From Cytophagaceae bacterium ABcell3 (GTDB lineage: Bacteria; Bacteroidota; Bacteroidia; Cytophagales; Cytophagaceae), in the NCBI GenBank assembly GCA_030913385.1, contig CP133159.1, positions 1,200,584-1,264,583 of the forward strand: a stretch of DNA of 64,000 nucleotides, written 5' to 3'. The notes below the pieces were generated by a model. It was not told where the DNA came from and made no database searches. It worked only from the letters and a program-made list of their open reading frames with translations. Both the position numbers and the translations under genes were made by a program. This document shows positions 28,125 through 37,142 of the stretch, piece after piece (positions within the stretch are counted from its first letter, which is position 1; the number at the start of each line of letters is the position of its first letter).

Positions 28125-29681
28125 TTATTCCGGTATAGTCACAGAAGCCAGTCTTTTATACTTCCAATATTCTCCTGAAAGAATGATTTGGTTATCAGAG
28201 ATTGGTTTTGAAACTTTTGGAATTGTTACAACAGAAAATTTTTTGTTATTGAACAACTCTTTGATTGAAAGCTGCCCTTGGGCATCTACCACAGCCATAG
28301 CCAGTGAATTTCTTTTGTTATCATTCGTAGAGCACATCCTATTTCTTTCAAGTTTCTTTAAGTTTCCTTTTAGATCATTGTAAAAAAAGAAAAGATTGTC
28401 ATTGACGAAAAGTTTTGTGTATGATGCCCTATCATGGATTCCGATCGCATCTTGATTTTTCGGTATTTTTCTAGCCCAGAGAATCGAGCCTTCCGGAGAC
28501 AGGTTTATGATAAAAATTTCCCTATAATTGTGGAACCTGGAGTTAAAGGGGCGCACACGCCCCTCGCCATCTATTCTGTAGGTTACTTTAGTGGAATAGT
28601 AGTATTCACCAATAAGCAATACCTCTCCATTTTTCCTTAGTTTGATATCATCTAACTTATAAGAAGTGACCTCTTTTTTCTTGCCTTTTTCTGCTTTTTT
28701 CATAAGCTTCCGTTTATAACCTTTTTTCTCATTTTGAGCAATAAACTCAATGCTAAACGCTTCATAAGCTTCCCCTATTTGTTTCTTTGTATCTATATCA
28801 AAACTTGTTACATAAGGTCCTTCCATCTCCTTAGGGTCATTGGTCGAATAAAAACCTGCACAAATGAGGTCATTGTTGTTCCCAATGGCGAGTCTTAAGT
28901 TGTTAAGATATTTGGCCTTTGGCGAAATGGTATAGGAATGTTCCTGCCCGCTAGTATCAACTGACATGATTACAGCGTCTCCTGTTGATTTTATTGTATC
29001 AGATGTATTTAGAAGAAAGAAGGAACTCCCGTGGTCGTCAACTTTTGCGCACTTAACCTGGAAAGGTTTTTCTGCGGACAAATAGTTCTGGGTTGTTTCC
29101 AAGTCTTTATTAAAGGTGTAAAGGACTATTGGGTTCTTTATTTTACTTAATTCATACGGGTGGTTATAGACCATCAAAAACTTTTTATTTTTTGAGATTC
29201 TATAATTTAAATTATCTTTCTTGAGTAGCGTATAGGTTTTTATTTCTCCTATTTCCTTTAGGTCATTGTTAGGAAGTAAAGTTTCTTTATTGAGTGTTTC
29301 GAGAAAGATACGACCTTTTTTAAGCTCTTCATTATAATGTGAAGTAAAGACAAGTATTTGATCGTTGAAGTATACTGAGAATTCAATACGTCTTGCTACG
29401 TCACCAGGAAAACCTTCTATTGTTTGGGATTTTATCAGTTGCATGTTTTTGTCAAAACATTCAAAAATCACAATATCCTTGAACATATCTTTTCTCTGCA
29501 TAAAAAGTCGTAAACCATCACTGCCTATAATTTTAGAAGTTTTGTGTCCTTCGTATTTTATACGTTCGCCTTTAATAAGGCTGTAATTGGGGAATTTTTC
29601 CTGACCGAAGGCAGTGGTACATAAGAAAATTAGAAGTATTAACAAAATTGATTTGTTGTTTTTATGGTTTATAAGTTTCAT
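28125..29681 (-). CDS. Secreted protein of unknown function, probable beta-propeller
   Basis: 518 aa with a signal peptide (KSILLILLIFLCTTAFGQ). It then shows repeated strand-turn-strand patterns such as VIFECFDKNMQLIKS, VLYTFNKDLETTQ, VTSFDIDTKKQIG and IFIINLSPEGSILWARKIPK, where an aromatic-rich strand is followed by a polar turn; this looks like propeller blades. A Lys-rich insert (KKGYKRKLMKKAEKGKKKE) interrupts it at ~330-350. No catalytic residues are recognised. A ~100-bp segment of this gene (28,364-28,466) has two diverged copies in the repeats to the left, so a paralogue existed or was copied. The protein ends only a few bases from the palindromic repeats. Confidence 0.7.
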   Translation of the reverse strand: MKLINHKNNKSILLILLIFLCTTAFGQEKFPNYSLIKGERIKYEGHKTSKIIGSDGLRLFMQRKDMFKDIVIFECFDKNMQLIKSQTIEGFPGDVARRIEFSVYFNDQILVFTSHYNEELKKGRIFLETLNKETLLPNNDLKEIGEIKTYTLLKKDNLNYRISKNKKFLMVYNHPYELSKIKNPIVLYTFNKDLETTQNYLSAEKPFQVKCAKVDDHGSSFFLLNTSDTIKSTGDAVIMSVDTSGQEHSYTISPKAKYLNNLRLAIGNNNDLICAGFYSTNDPKEMEGPYVTSFDIDTKKQIGEAYEAFSIEFIAQNEKKGYKRKLMKKAEKGKKKEVTSYKLDDIKLRKNGEVLLIGEYYYSTKVTYRIDGEGRVRPFNSRFHNYREIFIINLSPEGSILWARKIPKNQDAIGIHDRASYTKLFVNDNLFFFYNDLKGNLKKLERNRMCSTNDNKRNSLAMAVVDAQGQLSIKELFNNKKFSVVTIPKVSKPISDNQIILSGEYWKYKRLASVTIPE

Positions 29682-29918
29682 TTTATTGTTAAGTTATAGT
29701 TGTAGGTATAAGCTACATTTGGCATTTAGCCTTAAATACTAGGTATTTTCGTAGGCATTACGGGTAGCATGGCTAAAAGCTATGGTCATCCCGATGCAGG
29801 AGGGAGTTGAAATTTTTTCCGGGCTATCATTATTTTTATACTAGTTATTTCTATCACCTTCTTCTTTTACACATCACTGGTGCTTGAAGCTTCAGCAAGG
29901 TAATTTGATCCGCAGGTT

Positions 29919-30680
29919 CTATTTAATTAAATCAAAGCTTACATCAACAAAACAAGGAATTGAGATGTGTCCTGGATTGTAAATGTATGATTCGCCTTTT
30001 AGCTCTTGTTCACTATATATTTCTTTGGATGTATAATAGTTGATAGGCGGTATCTCTAGCTCTGTTATGCTATGGATACTTCCGAGGGCTTGACCTGTCC
30101 CCTTGATATAGGCAACTGCTTTTTGGCGGGCGTTTTCAATGGCTAAATTTCGGGCTTCCCTTTTATGTTCTTGAATAGCCGTGGAACGGTAGCTTATCTC
30201 AAAGTTTCGAAAGCCTCTTCTAAGAAGCTCAAAAACAACTCTGCCGAGCTTGTTGATGTCTTTGACTGACAAGATATAATCTTTTTGGATGAACAGCATG
30301 CTGTCTGTGGAAAATATTTGTTCTATGGGATATACGATATCTATATCATTTACACCTGCCATTCTTATTTGGTTGTTTTCGGTTTGGAACAACGTGGGGT
30401 AACTAGCTGGGTGCAGATTGGCCTTAAATACTTGTTTCGGAACATTGACAGTTATAATCGCATGGTCTGGTAAAACTTTAACCACCGCTTCTCCTCTTAC
30501 TGAAACCAGAGGGATGTTTTCGAGCTGGGCTTGAGAGGTAAAGGCCGCACAGGCTAAAATTACAGTTAGACTTAGAGAAACGATTGATGGAGTTTTTTTT
30601 AAAATAGCATGAAAGCCTGTTTTTATTGCCTTATGCACCCTTGTTAAAGGCGAGTAGATGTCGAAATGATATATAGCCAT
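29919..30680 (-). CDS. SIMPL (DUF541) domain periplasmic protein
   Basis: 253 aa. A long positively charged N-region precedes a hydrophobic segment (VSLSLTVILACAAFTSQAQ, ~35-52), a signal peptide or anchor; a later internal start is possible. The mature part begins VSVRGEAVVKVLPDHAIITV, the hallmark start of the SIMPL/DUF541 family, and contains ARNLAIENARQKAVAYIKG followed by a 'G...GSIHSITE' turn, also family-typical. SIMPL proteins are envelope proteins of poorly defined role, some linked to oxidative stress. It is transcribed away from the secretion operon. The 237 bp between this gene and the 28,125-29,681 gene shows nothing beyond a diverged copy of the palindromic repeats near 29,760. 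Confidence 0.8.
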   Translation of the reverse strand: MAIYHFDIYSPLTRVHKAIKTGFHAILKKTPSIVSLSLTVILACAAFTSQAQLENIPLVSVRGEAVVKVLPDHAIITVNVPKQVFKANLHPASYPTLFQTENNQIRMAGVNDIDIVYPIEQIFSTDSMLFIQKDYILSVKDINKLGRVVFELLRRGFRNFEISYRSTAIQEHKREARNLAIENARQKAVAYIKGTGQALGSIHSITELEIPPINYYTSKEIYSEQELKGESYIYNPGHISIPCFVDVSFDLIK

Positions 30681-31045
30681 TAATTGTGAGGTAATTAAAT
30701 TTTACATGTAAGTTATTTTGTCTTTTTGAAAATATTGTAGGGAAGGTCTTTTCCTTCTTTGCTAGCATGTTTTATAATGTTATGTGTTTTTAAGTAATAT
30801 TTAATCTGTTGTAGCCTTGCTATTCTATGAAATAGATTGTGAAATATTTAAATAATTATATTTTCTGTTTTAGTCTTTCTTTTGTTTTCTTTCTTTTGAT
30901 GTTGTGTTTTATTAAGAGTGTAAGGTAATTTTTTCTTGGCTTTAGGTATATTTTTGGTGTTGTTTATCTGTTTGAGTGTCTGTTTAATCATGCTCAATGT
31001 CTTATTAATCTTGCTAAGGTACACTTTAATTATTTTTTGTCAAAT

Positions 31046-31077
31046 ATTGAATTTGAACATTATGTTCGTTAACTTTG
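31046..31077 (+). promoter_or_regulatory. Candidate Bacteroidota promoter of the T2SS/pilus-like operon
   Basis: TAACTTTG at 31,070-31,077 matches the TAnnTTTG -7 box, with ATTG at 31,046-31,049 (weak TTTG-like -33 box) 20 bp upstream. The expected transcript start is about 31,084, just before the ATG at 31,097. The 30,681-31,045 stretch is very AT-rich and shows no other feature to me. Confidence 0.45.
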
Positions 31078-31096
31078 AAGAAATATGATATAAAAA

Positions 31097-31516
31097 ATGA
31101 TTGCTTTTAAATTCAATTCTAAACTTAAGGCTGTAACACTTCAAGAAACCTTGGTAGCCTTATTGATTATTGGAATTATAGCCTCTATAGCTATTCCTGT
31201 TTTAATGCCAATGATAACTAAGGCAAAAAGCCTTGAGGCAAAGACTCAGCTTGAGCATGTGTTTACCCTTCAGAAAACTTACTTTTATGAGTACTCTAAG
31301 TATGGAAATAATCTGGATGCCATAGGGTTTGAACAAGAAGCCTTGGTTACGGAAAGTGACAATGGTAAAGCTAATTATCGGATTGAAGTGATCAATGCAT
31401 CCCCAACTGGGTTTACGGCACGTGCAACTGCTGTAGTGGACTTTGATGGTGACGGGGTCTATAATGTGTGGGAGATAGATGAAAAGAGGAACCTTGTGGA
31501 GGTAACTAAAGACTGA
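31097..31516 (+). CDS. Major pseudopilin-like protein (GspG/PilA-type)
   Basis: 139 aa. A prepilin-type leader of 12 residues ends KA, then VTLQETLVALLIIGIIASIA: Val at +1, Glu at +5 (residue 17) and a long hydrophobic helix, as in class III signal peptides. The residue before the cut is Ala, not the usual Gly. The globular part has an alpha-helix and then VDFDGDGVYNVWEID, an Asp-rich calcium-loop type motif seen in major pseudopilins. It is the first gene of a 13-gene cluster, 7 bp before the prepilin peptidase. It should form the short periplasmic pseudopilus that pushes cargo through the secretin (established role of the family). Confidence 0.85.
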   Translation: MIAFKFNSKLKAVTLQETLVALLIIGIIASIAIPVLMPMITKAKSLEAKTQLEHVFTLQKTYFYEYSKYGNNLDAIGFEQEALVTESDNGKANYRIEVINASPTGFTARATAVVDFDGDGVYNVWEIDEKRNLVEVTKD

Positions 31517-31523
31517 AGGAACC

Positions 31524-32030
31524 ATGCATTTGCTCCTGCAAATTTTAGCAGCGGTCCTAGTCATGATTTTAGTATATCAGGACTTTAAATACAGGGCGGT
31601 ATATTGGATTTTGTTTCCCATACTCGCTTTTTTATTGGTGCTTGCTGAGGCGATAGATGGCAAGGTTTATTTGCTGGCTTCTAACTTTGGGATTAATTTA
31701 TTATACCTAATCATTGTCTATTCATTAGTAACAATATACTTCTCATTCAAAAGAAGAAAACTCATTAATCTTGCGCACAATCTGATAGGGGCTGGGGATT
31801 TGCTGTTTTTCCTTATCGTGGCTATGTGTTTTTCTCCAGTAAATTTCATTTTGTTTTTCAACGTGTCTTTAGTATCTGTGTTTCTGCTCGTCCTTATTTT
31901 GCCAAGGTTGTCTAATAGTATCCCTCTCGCTGGACTTCAGGGAGTTCTTTTGATATTGATAGGAATTTTGTCTCAGATGTACAACTTGCCTATGAATGAG
32001 GAATGGCTACTTTATTTTATGCAGCAATGA
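31524..32030 (+). CDS. Short prepilin peptidase (A24 family), no methylase domain
   Basis: 168 aa with about six membrane segments. The two catalytic aspartates of A24 peptidases are visible: Asp20 in VYQDFKYRAV and Asp92 in the GxGD motif IGAGDLLFF. Canonical PilD/GspO is ~280 aa and carries an N-terminal Zn-binding methyltransferase part; here it is absent, so the enzyme probably cuts the leader but may not N-methylate the new N-terminus. It is located directly after a prepilin gene and its last codons overlap the ATPase start (ATGA). It should process all three pseudopilins of the operon. Confidence 0.85.
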   Translation: MHLLLQILAAVLVMILVYQDFKYRAVYWILFPILAFLLVLAEAIDGKVYLLASNFGINLLYLIIVYSLVTIYFSFKRRKLINLAHNLIGAGDLLFFLIVAMCFSPVNFILFFNVSLVSVFLLVLILPRLSNSIPLAGLQGVLLILIGILSQMYNLPMNEEWLLYFMQQ

Positions 32031-33445
32031 ATCAAGAGTTCCTCGAAATAAAAACTGAATTGGTTCAGCTATTATCCTCTGAGCAGGCATGGAAATACCG
32101 GATTATTCCTAAAGAAAGTTCGGTGACATCTATCATTTTTTTTTCCGATCTACAACCGGACAATAATTTACTTGAAGAACTTGAAATGCTTTTTGGCAAG
32201 TTTATTTCAATAGAGGTTGTTGATAGTGACTTTTTTCAAAAGTCTCTAGGCAAGTACTATAGAAAGGAAGAGTCGTCTTCTAAACTCAGTTTTTCCGGGA
32301 ATTCAGAAGATTTTGTCTATCAGCTTATTTTAGAAGCGAAAAATTTCAAAAGTAGTGATATCCATATTGAAGTCTATGAAGATGTTTGCAGAGTGCGGGT
32401 TAGGATTGATGGCATGCTTACTGAACGATGTTTTCTTGAAAAGAAAGACTACCCTTCTTTGGTCAATAAGATTAAGATAATGTCTAATCTTGATATTGCA
32501 GAGAAAAGGCTGCCTCAGGATGGAAGGATATTCTTCAACTATAAAAAGAACAGATTTGATATACGGGTATCTGTTTTGCCTACGCTGCATGGCGAAAAGA
32601 TTGTAATGCGTTTGTTAAGCAATGACGCAACCAATATCGATATAAATAAGCTTGGGTTTTCTCCTAAAGATTTAAATAACTATTTAGAAGGAGCGAAACG
32701 CCCTCATGGCCTGCTGTTAATCAGTGGCCCTACAGGATCTGGCAAAACCACCACTTTGTATGCTACTTTAAAACTGCTGAATGAAGTTAAAAGGAATATA
32801 GTAACTATTGAGGATCCTATTGAATACACGCTGGAAGGTATAAATCAAGTTCAGTTAAAAGAAGCACTTGGCTTGACCTTTGGGAGTGCGTTACGTACTT
32901 TTTTGCGTCAAGACCCAGATGTGATAATGGTTGGTGAAATAAGGGATGCAGATACGGCCACCATGGCTATTAGGGCATCTTTGACAGGCCACCTTGTGCT
33001 GTCTACTATTCACACAAACTCTGCATGGGGAACTGTGTCTAGGCTTGTTGATATGGGTATCCCTTCTTTTTTAGTGGCCAGTACCCTAAACACTTCTGTT
33101 GCACAGCGTTTGGTGAAAATTCTGTGCAACAACTGTAAAAGCAAAGCAGAATTTTCTGATGATTTATATCCTGCCAGTTTTAAACCTCCTAAAAATATAG
33201 CTTTTCATTATAGGCCAATCGGTTGTAGTGAGTGTCATTATACAGGTTACAAAGGGCGTAAGGCTGTTTATGAAGTAATTACTGTGGACTTTGTCTTATC
33301 GGAACGGATTAAAAGTGGAACTTTTAGTATTTCTGACTATCTGAAAGAAAAAGGCATTAAAACTCTTGGAGAAAATGCTTTTGAGCTTTTTGAAGAAGGT
33401 TTAACAACAGTTGAAGAGATTTATCCTTTATTAATAAACTACTAG
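32027..33445 (+). CDS. gspE: Type II secretion/type IV pilus assembly ATPase (GspE/PilB)
   Basis: 472 aa from the ATG at 32,027 (MNQEFLEIKTEL), preferred over an upstream ATG at 32,003 because it gives an ATGA overlap with the peptidase stop. It contains the GspE N-terminal part, Walker A GPTGSGKT (234-241), an Asp box, a Walker B region DVIMVGEIRDADTA (~298) and His box LSTIHTNSAWG. A zinc tetracysteine is also visible: CNNC (367-370) and CSEC (400-403) followed by HYTGYKGRKAVYEV. This is a complete cytoplasmic hexameric motor for pseudopilus growth. There is no second (retraction) ATPase in the cluster, which favours a T2SS-like or non-retracting machine. Confidence 0.93.
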   Translation: MNQEFLEIKTELVQLLSSEQAWKYRIIPKESSVTSIIFFSDLQPDNNLLEELEMLFGKFISIEVVDSDFFQKSLGKYYRKEESSSKLSFSGNSEDFVYQLILEAKNFKSSDIHIEVYEDVCRVRVRIDGMLTERCFLEKKDYPSLVNKIKIMSNLDIAEKRLPQDGRIFFNYKKNRFDIRVSVLPTLHGEKIVMRLLSNDATNIDINKLGFSPKDLNNYLEGAKRPHGLLLISGPTGSGKTTTLYATLKLLNEVKRNIVTIEDPIEYTLEGINQVQLKEALGLTFGSALRTFLRQDPDVIMVGEIRDADTATMAIRASLTGHLVLSTIHTNSAWGTVSRLVDMGIPSFLVASTLNTSVAQRLVKILCNNCKSKAEFSDDLYPASFKPPKNIAFHYRPIGCSECHYTGYKGRKAVYEVITVDFVLSERIKSGTFSISDYLKEKGIKTLGENAFELFEEGLTTVEEIYPLLINY

Positions 33446-33447
33446 TT

Positions 33448-35415
33448 TTGAGACGTTTTATTTTTTTATGGCTGTTTGTTTGGTTGTCCATCTGTATACG
33501 ATCGATGACTTCTTATGGGCAGTCTGTTGGTGAGCAAAGGATCAAGCAGCTGGAAATGCAGTTGCAGGAGATAGCCCTACACAACAAAGGGTTAAATGAA
33601 AAAGTAGACTTCTCTGTATATGGTGCCTCTATACAGGACTTCCTAATGGGATTGGCCGAAGCAAATGACCTGAATATCAACGTTGACCCTTCTATCGGGT
33701 TTAAGATTTACAATAACTTTAAAAATGAGAAAGTAATCAATATCTTACTCTTTTTGGCTAAGGAGTATAATCTTGATATTGATATTACCGGCAGTATACT
33801 TTCTTTTCATCCTTACAATGCCCCAATTGACCCGAAGTCGTCTTTTAGGGAAAAAGAAATAAAGGTTAAATATAATGCTTACAATAATAATCTTACATTA
33901 GATCTTAAAGGGGACAGCTTATATAGGGTCGTTAAAAAAATTAGTCAGGAAAGTAAGAAAAACATTATCCTCTCATCGGGATTAAATGACCGTTTGGTAA
34001 CTGTTTATATACAGGAAGCCAGCTTTGACAATGCTATTCAGAAAATGGTTTTGGCTAACAGCCTCAAGGTTGTAAAAACAGAAGATAATTTTTACATAAT
34101 CAAGACTTTGGAAGACGGCGACGACGTTGAGGTGACTGCTTCCGCCAAAAAGGCCACCTCTTTGTTCAACAACCCATTTCCTCCTATGGATCCCAAAAAA
34201 GCCAAAAAAACAGAGGGAGCCGGGGATGTGCTTGTGGATGTTCAGGCTGATAGTTTAAACATGCCGTTGATTTCTGTTGAAGCGCTGAATGTACCTATTT
34301 TTGAAACATTAAAAACTGTTGCGGCGGCATCTGGGGTCTCTTATTTTTTATTTTCCGAAATTAAAGGAAATAGTACTTTGCGGGTGCTAAATGTAGACTT
34401 TGATAGCTTTCTTAAGAAACTTCTTCAGGGAAGTGAGTATACTTATAAGACTCAAAATGGACTTTACCTTATTGGTGAAAGGAAGTTGGAGGGTTTGCGT
34501 GCACATAAAGTGATACAGCTTCAATATCGTTCTGCCAAGGATATAAGTCAATTAATTCCTGCTGAAATTAAACATGGTGTTGATATTAAGGAGTTTATAG
34601 AGCTTAATAGTATGTTGCTTACCGGTTCTCAACCACAAATTGAGGAAATTGAAGCTTTTATTCACTCTATTGACCGTGTGGTTCCTATGGTGCTTATTGA
34701 TGTTTTGATTATGGACGTAAGAAAGAACAAGTCCATATCTACAGGACTTCAAGCAGGGTTGTCTGATTCTGTTAGGACTGGAGGTAAACTTTTTCCTGGT
34801 ATAGATTTTTCATTTAGTTCTAGGACCATCAATGAATTTTTAGATATAGTAGGGGCTAACAATACGGTAAATCTAGGAAGGGTTACCCCTGATTTTTATG
34901 TAAAATTGAAGGCGCTTGAAGATAATTCAAATGTGGAAGTACGATCTACTCCAAAACTAAGTACCCTGAATGGGCATAAAGCTACTTTGTCAATTGGTAG
35001 TACCCGGTATTACAGTATTACCACACAGAATGTTATGGGGTCTATGACTCCGCAAACGGTTGTTACCAAACAATATCAATCTGTTCAGGCTAATTTAGCC
35101 ATCACTATACTGCCAGTTGTGGCTGGAGATGACCAGGTAACGCTGGAGATAGATGTTAATAATTCCGACTTTATCCAAATACTGGATGACCAACCGCCAC
35201 CTTCTGCTTCTAGTCAGTTTAACTCCATGATTAGAGTGAGGAACGAAGAAATGATTGTATTGGGAGGTTTGGAGAGATATGAAAGGAGTGATGGCGGGTC
35301 AGGAGTTCCAATTCTTTCTCGTATTCCTATTTTGAAATGGCTATTTAGCGCACGTTCCAATTCAAAAAGCAAAACTGTTACATTGGTTTTTATAAAACCG
35401 AATATTATTTATTAA
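33448..35415 (+). CDS. gspD: Outer-membrane secretin (GspD/PilQ family)
   Basis: 655 aa. TTG start at 33,448, two bases after the gspE stop; no in-frame ATG lies upstream of the signal peptide (FIFLWLFVWLSICIRSMTSYGQ). N-terminal STN/N0-like domains (~50-340, for example NLNINVDPSIGFKIYNNF) precede N-domains with GLRAHKVIQLQYRSAKDISQ. The secretin core includes VPMVLIDVLIMDVRKNKS, NVEVRSTPKLSTLNGHKA, VTLEIDVNNSDF and the closing EMIVLGGLERYERS..VPILSRIPILKWLFSAR, all family hallmarks. It forms the multimeric gate in the outer membrane. No S-domain for a pilotin is obvious; the lipoprotein encoded at 37,135 is the only lipoprotein in the operon. Confidence 0.92.
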   Translation: MRRFIFLWLFVWLSICIRSMTSYGQSVGEQRIKQLEMQLQEIALHNKGLNEKVDFSVYGASIQDFLMGLAEANDLNINVDPSIGFKIYNNFKNEKVINILLFLAKEYNLDIDITGSILSFHPYNAPIDPKSSFREKEIKVKYNAYNNNLTLDLKGDSLYRVVKKISQESKKNIILSSGLNDRLVTVYIQEASFDNAIQKMVLANSLKVVKTEDNFYIIKTLEDGDDVEVTASAKKATSLFNNPFPPMDPKKAKKTEGAGDVLVDVQADSLNMPLISVEALNVPIFETLKTVAAASGVSYFLFSEIKGNSTLRVLNVDFDSFLKKLLQGSEYTYKTQNGLYLIGERKLEGLRAHKVIQLQYRSAKDISQLIPAEIKHGVDIKEFIELNSMLLTGSQPQIEEIEAFIHSIDRVVPMVLIDVLIMDVRKNKSISTGLQAGLSDSVRTGGKLFPGIDFSFSSRTINEFLDIVGANNTVNLGRVTPDFYVKLKALEDNSNVEVRSTPKLSTLNGHKATLSIGSTRYYSITTQNVMGSMTPQTVVTKQYQSVQANLAITILPVVAGDDQVTLEIDVNNSDFIQILDDQPPPSASSQFNSMIRVRNEEMIVLGGLERYERSDGGSGVPILSRIPILKWLFSARSNSKSKTVTLVFIKPNIIY

Positions 35416-35416
35416 T

Positions 35417-36631
35417 ATGGCTTCTTTTTTTTCTGAAATATTTACAATTAAAAAAGTCGCAGGGGTAGAAATAATTCTGTCCCCAGAAGGAGTCGTATAT
35501 AATTATGTGCTTTTAGAAAAAACAGGGAAGAAAATTAAAGTTTTAGCTTCTGGAAAAGGATTGAGTTCTATTAAGAATGACATTGGTACAGATATACCTG
35601 TTGTGTTAGTTTTTAATGGTAAAGGTATATTGTCTAGGAGCCTTAAAGGTACAGTAGAGGAGTCAGAACTGGTTGAGAAAATTTTTCCAGGAGGCGAGGA
35701 AGACTCTTTTTATACAAGTGGTATATACACAAGTAAAGGGACTTTTGTGTCAATAACTCGTAAAGATGTTGTTGATAAAGAGATTAATGAATTTATTGGT
35801 AACGGGTATTTTGTAGTTTCTGTATCAATAGGAGCTTCAATAGGAGCTTGTATTGGTGCCATTATACAAGACAATGAATACATGTCAGGAACCTTCCTTT
35901 TTAGAAAAGGTAGTGACGATCAGATAGAGGAAATTGTTTATCAGGTAAGCGAATCAGAAAGCACTTTCCAGATAGGGGATGATAAAGTGCCATCAACTCT
36001 TTTGCCATCTTTTGCAGTATCGTTTGACTTTCTTCTTCCCATTACAGAGTATTTAAAGCCTCAAGTTCATCAAGCCGATGTTTTAAGGAAAGAGTGGCTT
36101 GAAAAGATTAAATTTAATTTTTTGAAACTTTCAGTTTTGAGTGTGTTCGGTTTTTTTATTCTAGCCAATCTTTTTTGTTTTCTTTATTTCAATGGCGAGA
36201 ATGATAAACTTTCGCAGGAAAATAGCCAACTTCTCCATGACCTTGCGCTTTTTCAAAAACTTAAGTCATCTGTGGAAGAAAAGGAAAGTTTTCTTAAAAA
36301 AACAGGTTGGCTGTCTCAGTCTATGTCCAGTTTTTATGCAGACAGAATTGCTTCAACTGTTCCTGAAAAGGTTGCTTTGCTTTCTTTTACTATAAATCCT
36401 GTTAACGAGGAGTTGTCGAGGAAGCGCAAAAGTTTAGTGTTTGATCATAATGTTATAATAATTCAAGGTACTTGTGAATCACCTGTAATTTTAAACCCAT
36501 GGTTGAATAAGATGAAAAGTTTTGAATGGGTTAAAAACATCCATACTAGTAAATATAACTATGATTACAATGCCATGAGCGGTATCTTCGAATTAGAACT
36601 ATGGGTCGATGTTGAAAAATCTGACATTTAA
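35417..36631 (+). CDS. Inner-membrane assembly protein, GspL / PilM-PilN-like
   Basis: 404 aa: a soluble actin-like-looking N-terminal half (GVEIILSPEGVVYNYVLLE, then VVLVFNGKGILSR), one membrane helix (~236-258), a short coiled coil (NDKLSQENSQLLHDLALFQKL) and a periplasmic ferredoxin-like part. This is the arrangement of GspL, or of PilM fused to PilN, which couples the ATPase to the inner-membrane platform. Sequence similarity is weak; the call rests on the layout and the position between the secretin and a PilO/GspM-like gene. It overlaps the next gene by 23 bp. Confidence 0.7.
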   Translation: MASFFSEIFTIKKVAGVEIILSPEGVVYNYVLLEKTGKKIKVLASGKGLSSIKNDIGTDIPVVLVFNGKGILSRSLKGTVEESELVEKIFPGGEEDSFYTSGIYTSKGTFVSITRKDVVDKEINEFIGNGYFVVSVSIGASIGACIGAIIQDNEYMSGTFLFRKGSDDQIEEIVYQVSESESTFQIGDDKVPSTLLPSFAVSFDFLLPITEYLKPQVHQADVLRKEWLEKIKFNFLKLSVLSVFGFFILANLFCFLYFNGENDKLSQENSQLLHDLALFQKLKSSVEEKESFLKKTGWLSQSMSSFYADRIASTVPEKVALLSFTINPVNEELSRKRKSLVFDHNVIIIQGTCESPVILNPWLNKMKSFEWVKNIHTSKYNYDYNAMSGIFELELWVDVEKSDI

Positions 36632-37142
36632 AAAGAAAAATCAGTTGATTCTGATTGCGTCACCGGTTCTGTTTATCATGCTATATTACTTTGTATTTAG
36701 TAATACGGTAGGATTGGTTGTTGATAATCTTAGGCTCAAAGAAGAAATAAAAGAAGCCGCAGGTGCAAAAGGGCAGTTAGGTGCATATAAAGCAAAGCTG
36801 GAAAATATAGATTTAAAGCTTAGGAATTATACTATTGACTCGGTCAAAAACCGTGAGTATATATTTCATGTAGTAGGACAGTTTTGTGTTGCTAATAACC
36901 TGACCTTAAAAGATTTTCCAACACTTCCTGAAGAGGTGCATGATGGGTATAAAATTGAAACTAATAAAATTATTATCGAAGGAGGCTTTTTGGACTTGCT
37001 TAAAATTCTGTATGAAATAGAAAAGGTGACAGAGGCCGGTCGTCCAGCGTCTGTTGTTTTTGAGAAAAAGGAAGACAGGAAAAGGAAGAGGGAGGTTTTA
37101 GAACTCATTATATACCTTCAAAATCTTAAAAAAGATGGATAG
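36609..37142 (+). CDS. PilO/GspM-like inner-membrane protein
   Basis: 177 aa. A short basic N-terminus, one membrane helix (NQLILIASPVLFIMLYYFVF, ~11-30), a helical linker and a small alpha/beta domain ending ELIIYLQNLKK. This is the usual bitopic PilO/GspM design and it lies right after the GspL-like gene, as in most T2SS and pilus operons. It overlaps both neighbours. The phrase GGFLDLLKILYEIEKV fits the conserved helix of PilO-like ferredoxin folds. It would form a periplasmic heterodimer with the upstream protein (inference from the family). Confidence 0.7.
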   Translation: MLKNLTFKKKNQLILIASPVLFIMLYYFVFSNTVGLVVDNLRLKEEIKEAAGAKGQLGAYKAKLENIDLKLRNYTIDSVKNREYIFHVVGQFCVANNLTLKDFPTLPEEVHDGYKIETNKIIIEGGFLDLLKILYEIEKVTEAGRPASVVFEKKEDRKRKREVLELIIYLQNLKKDG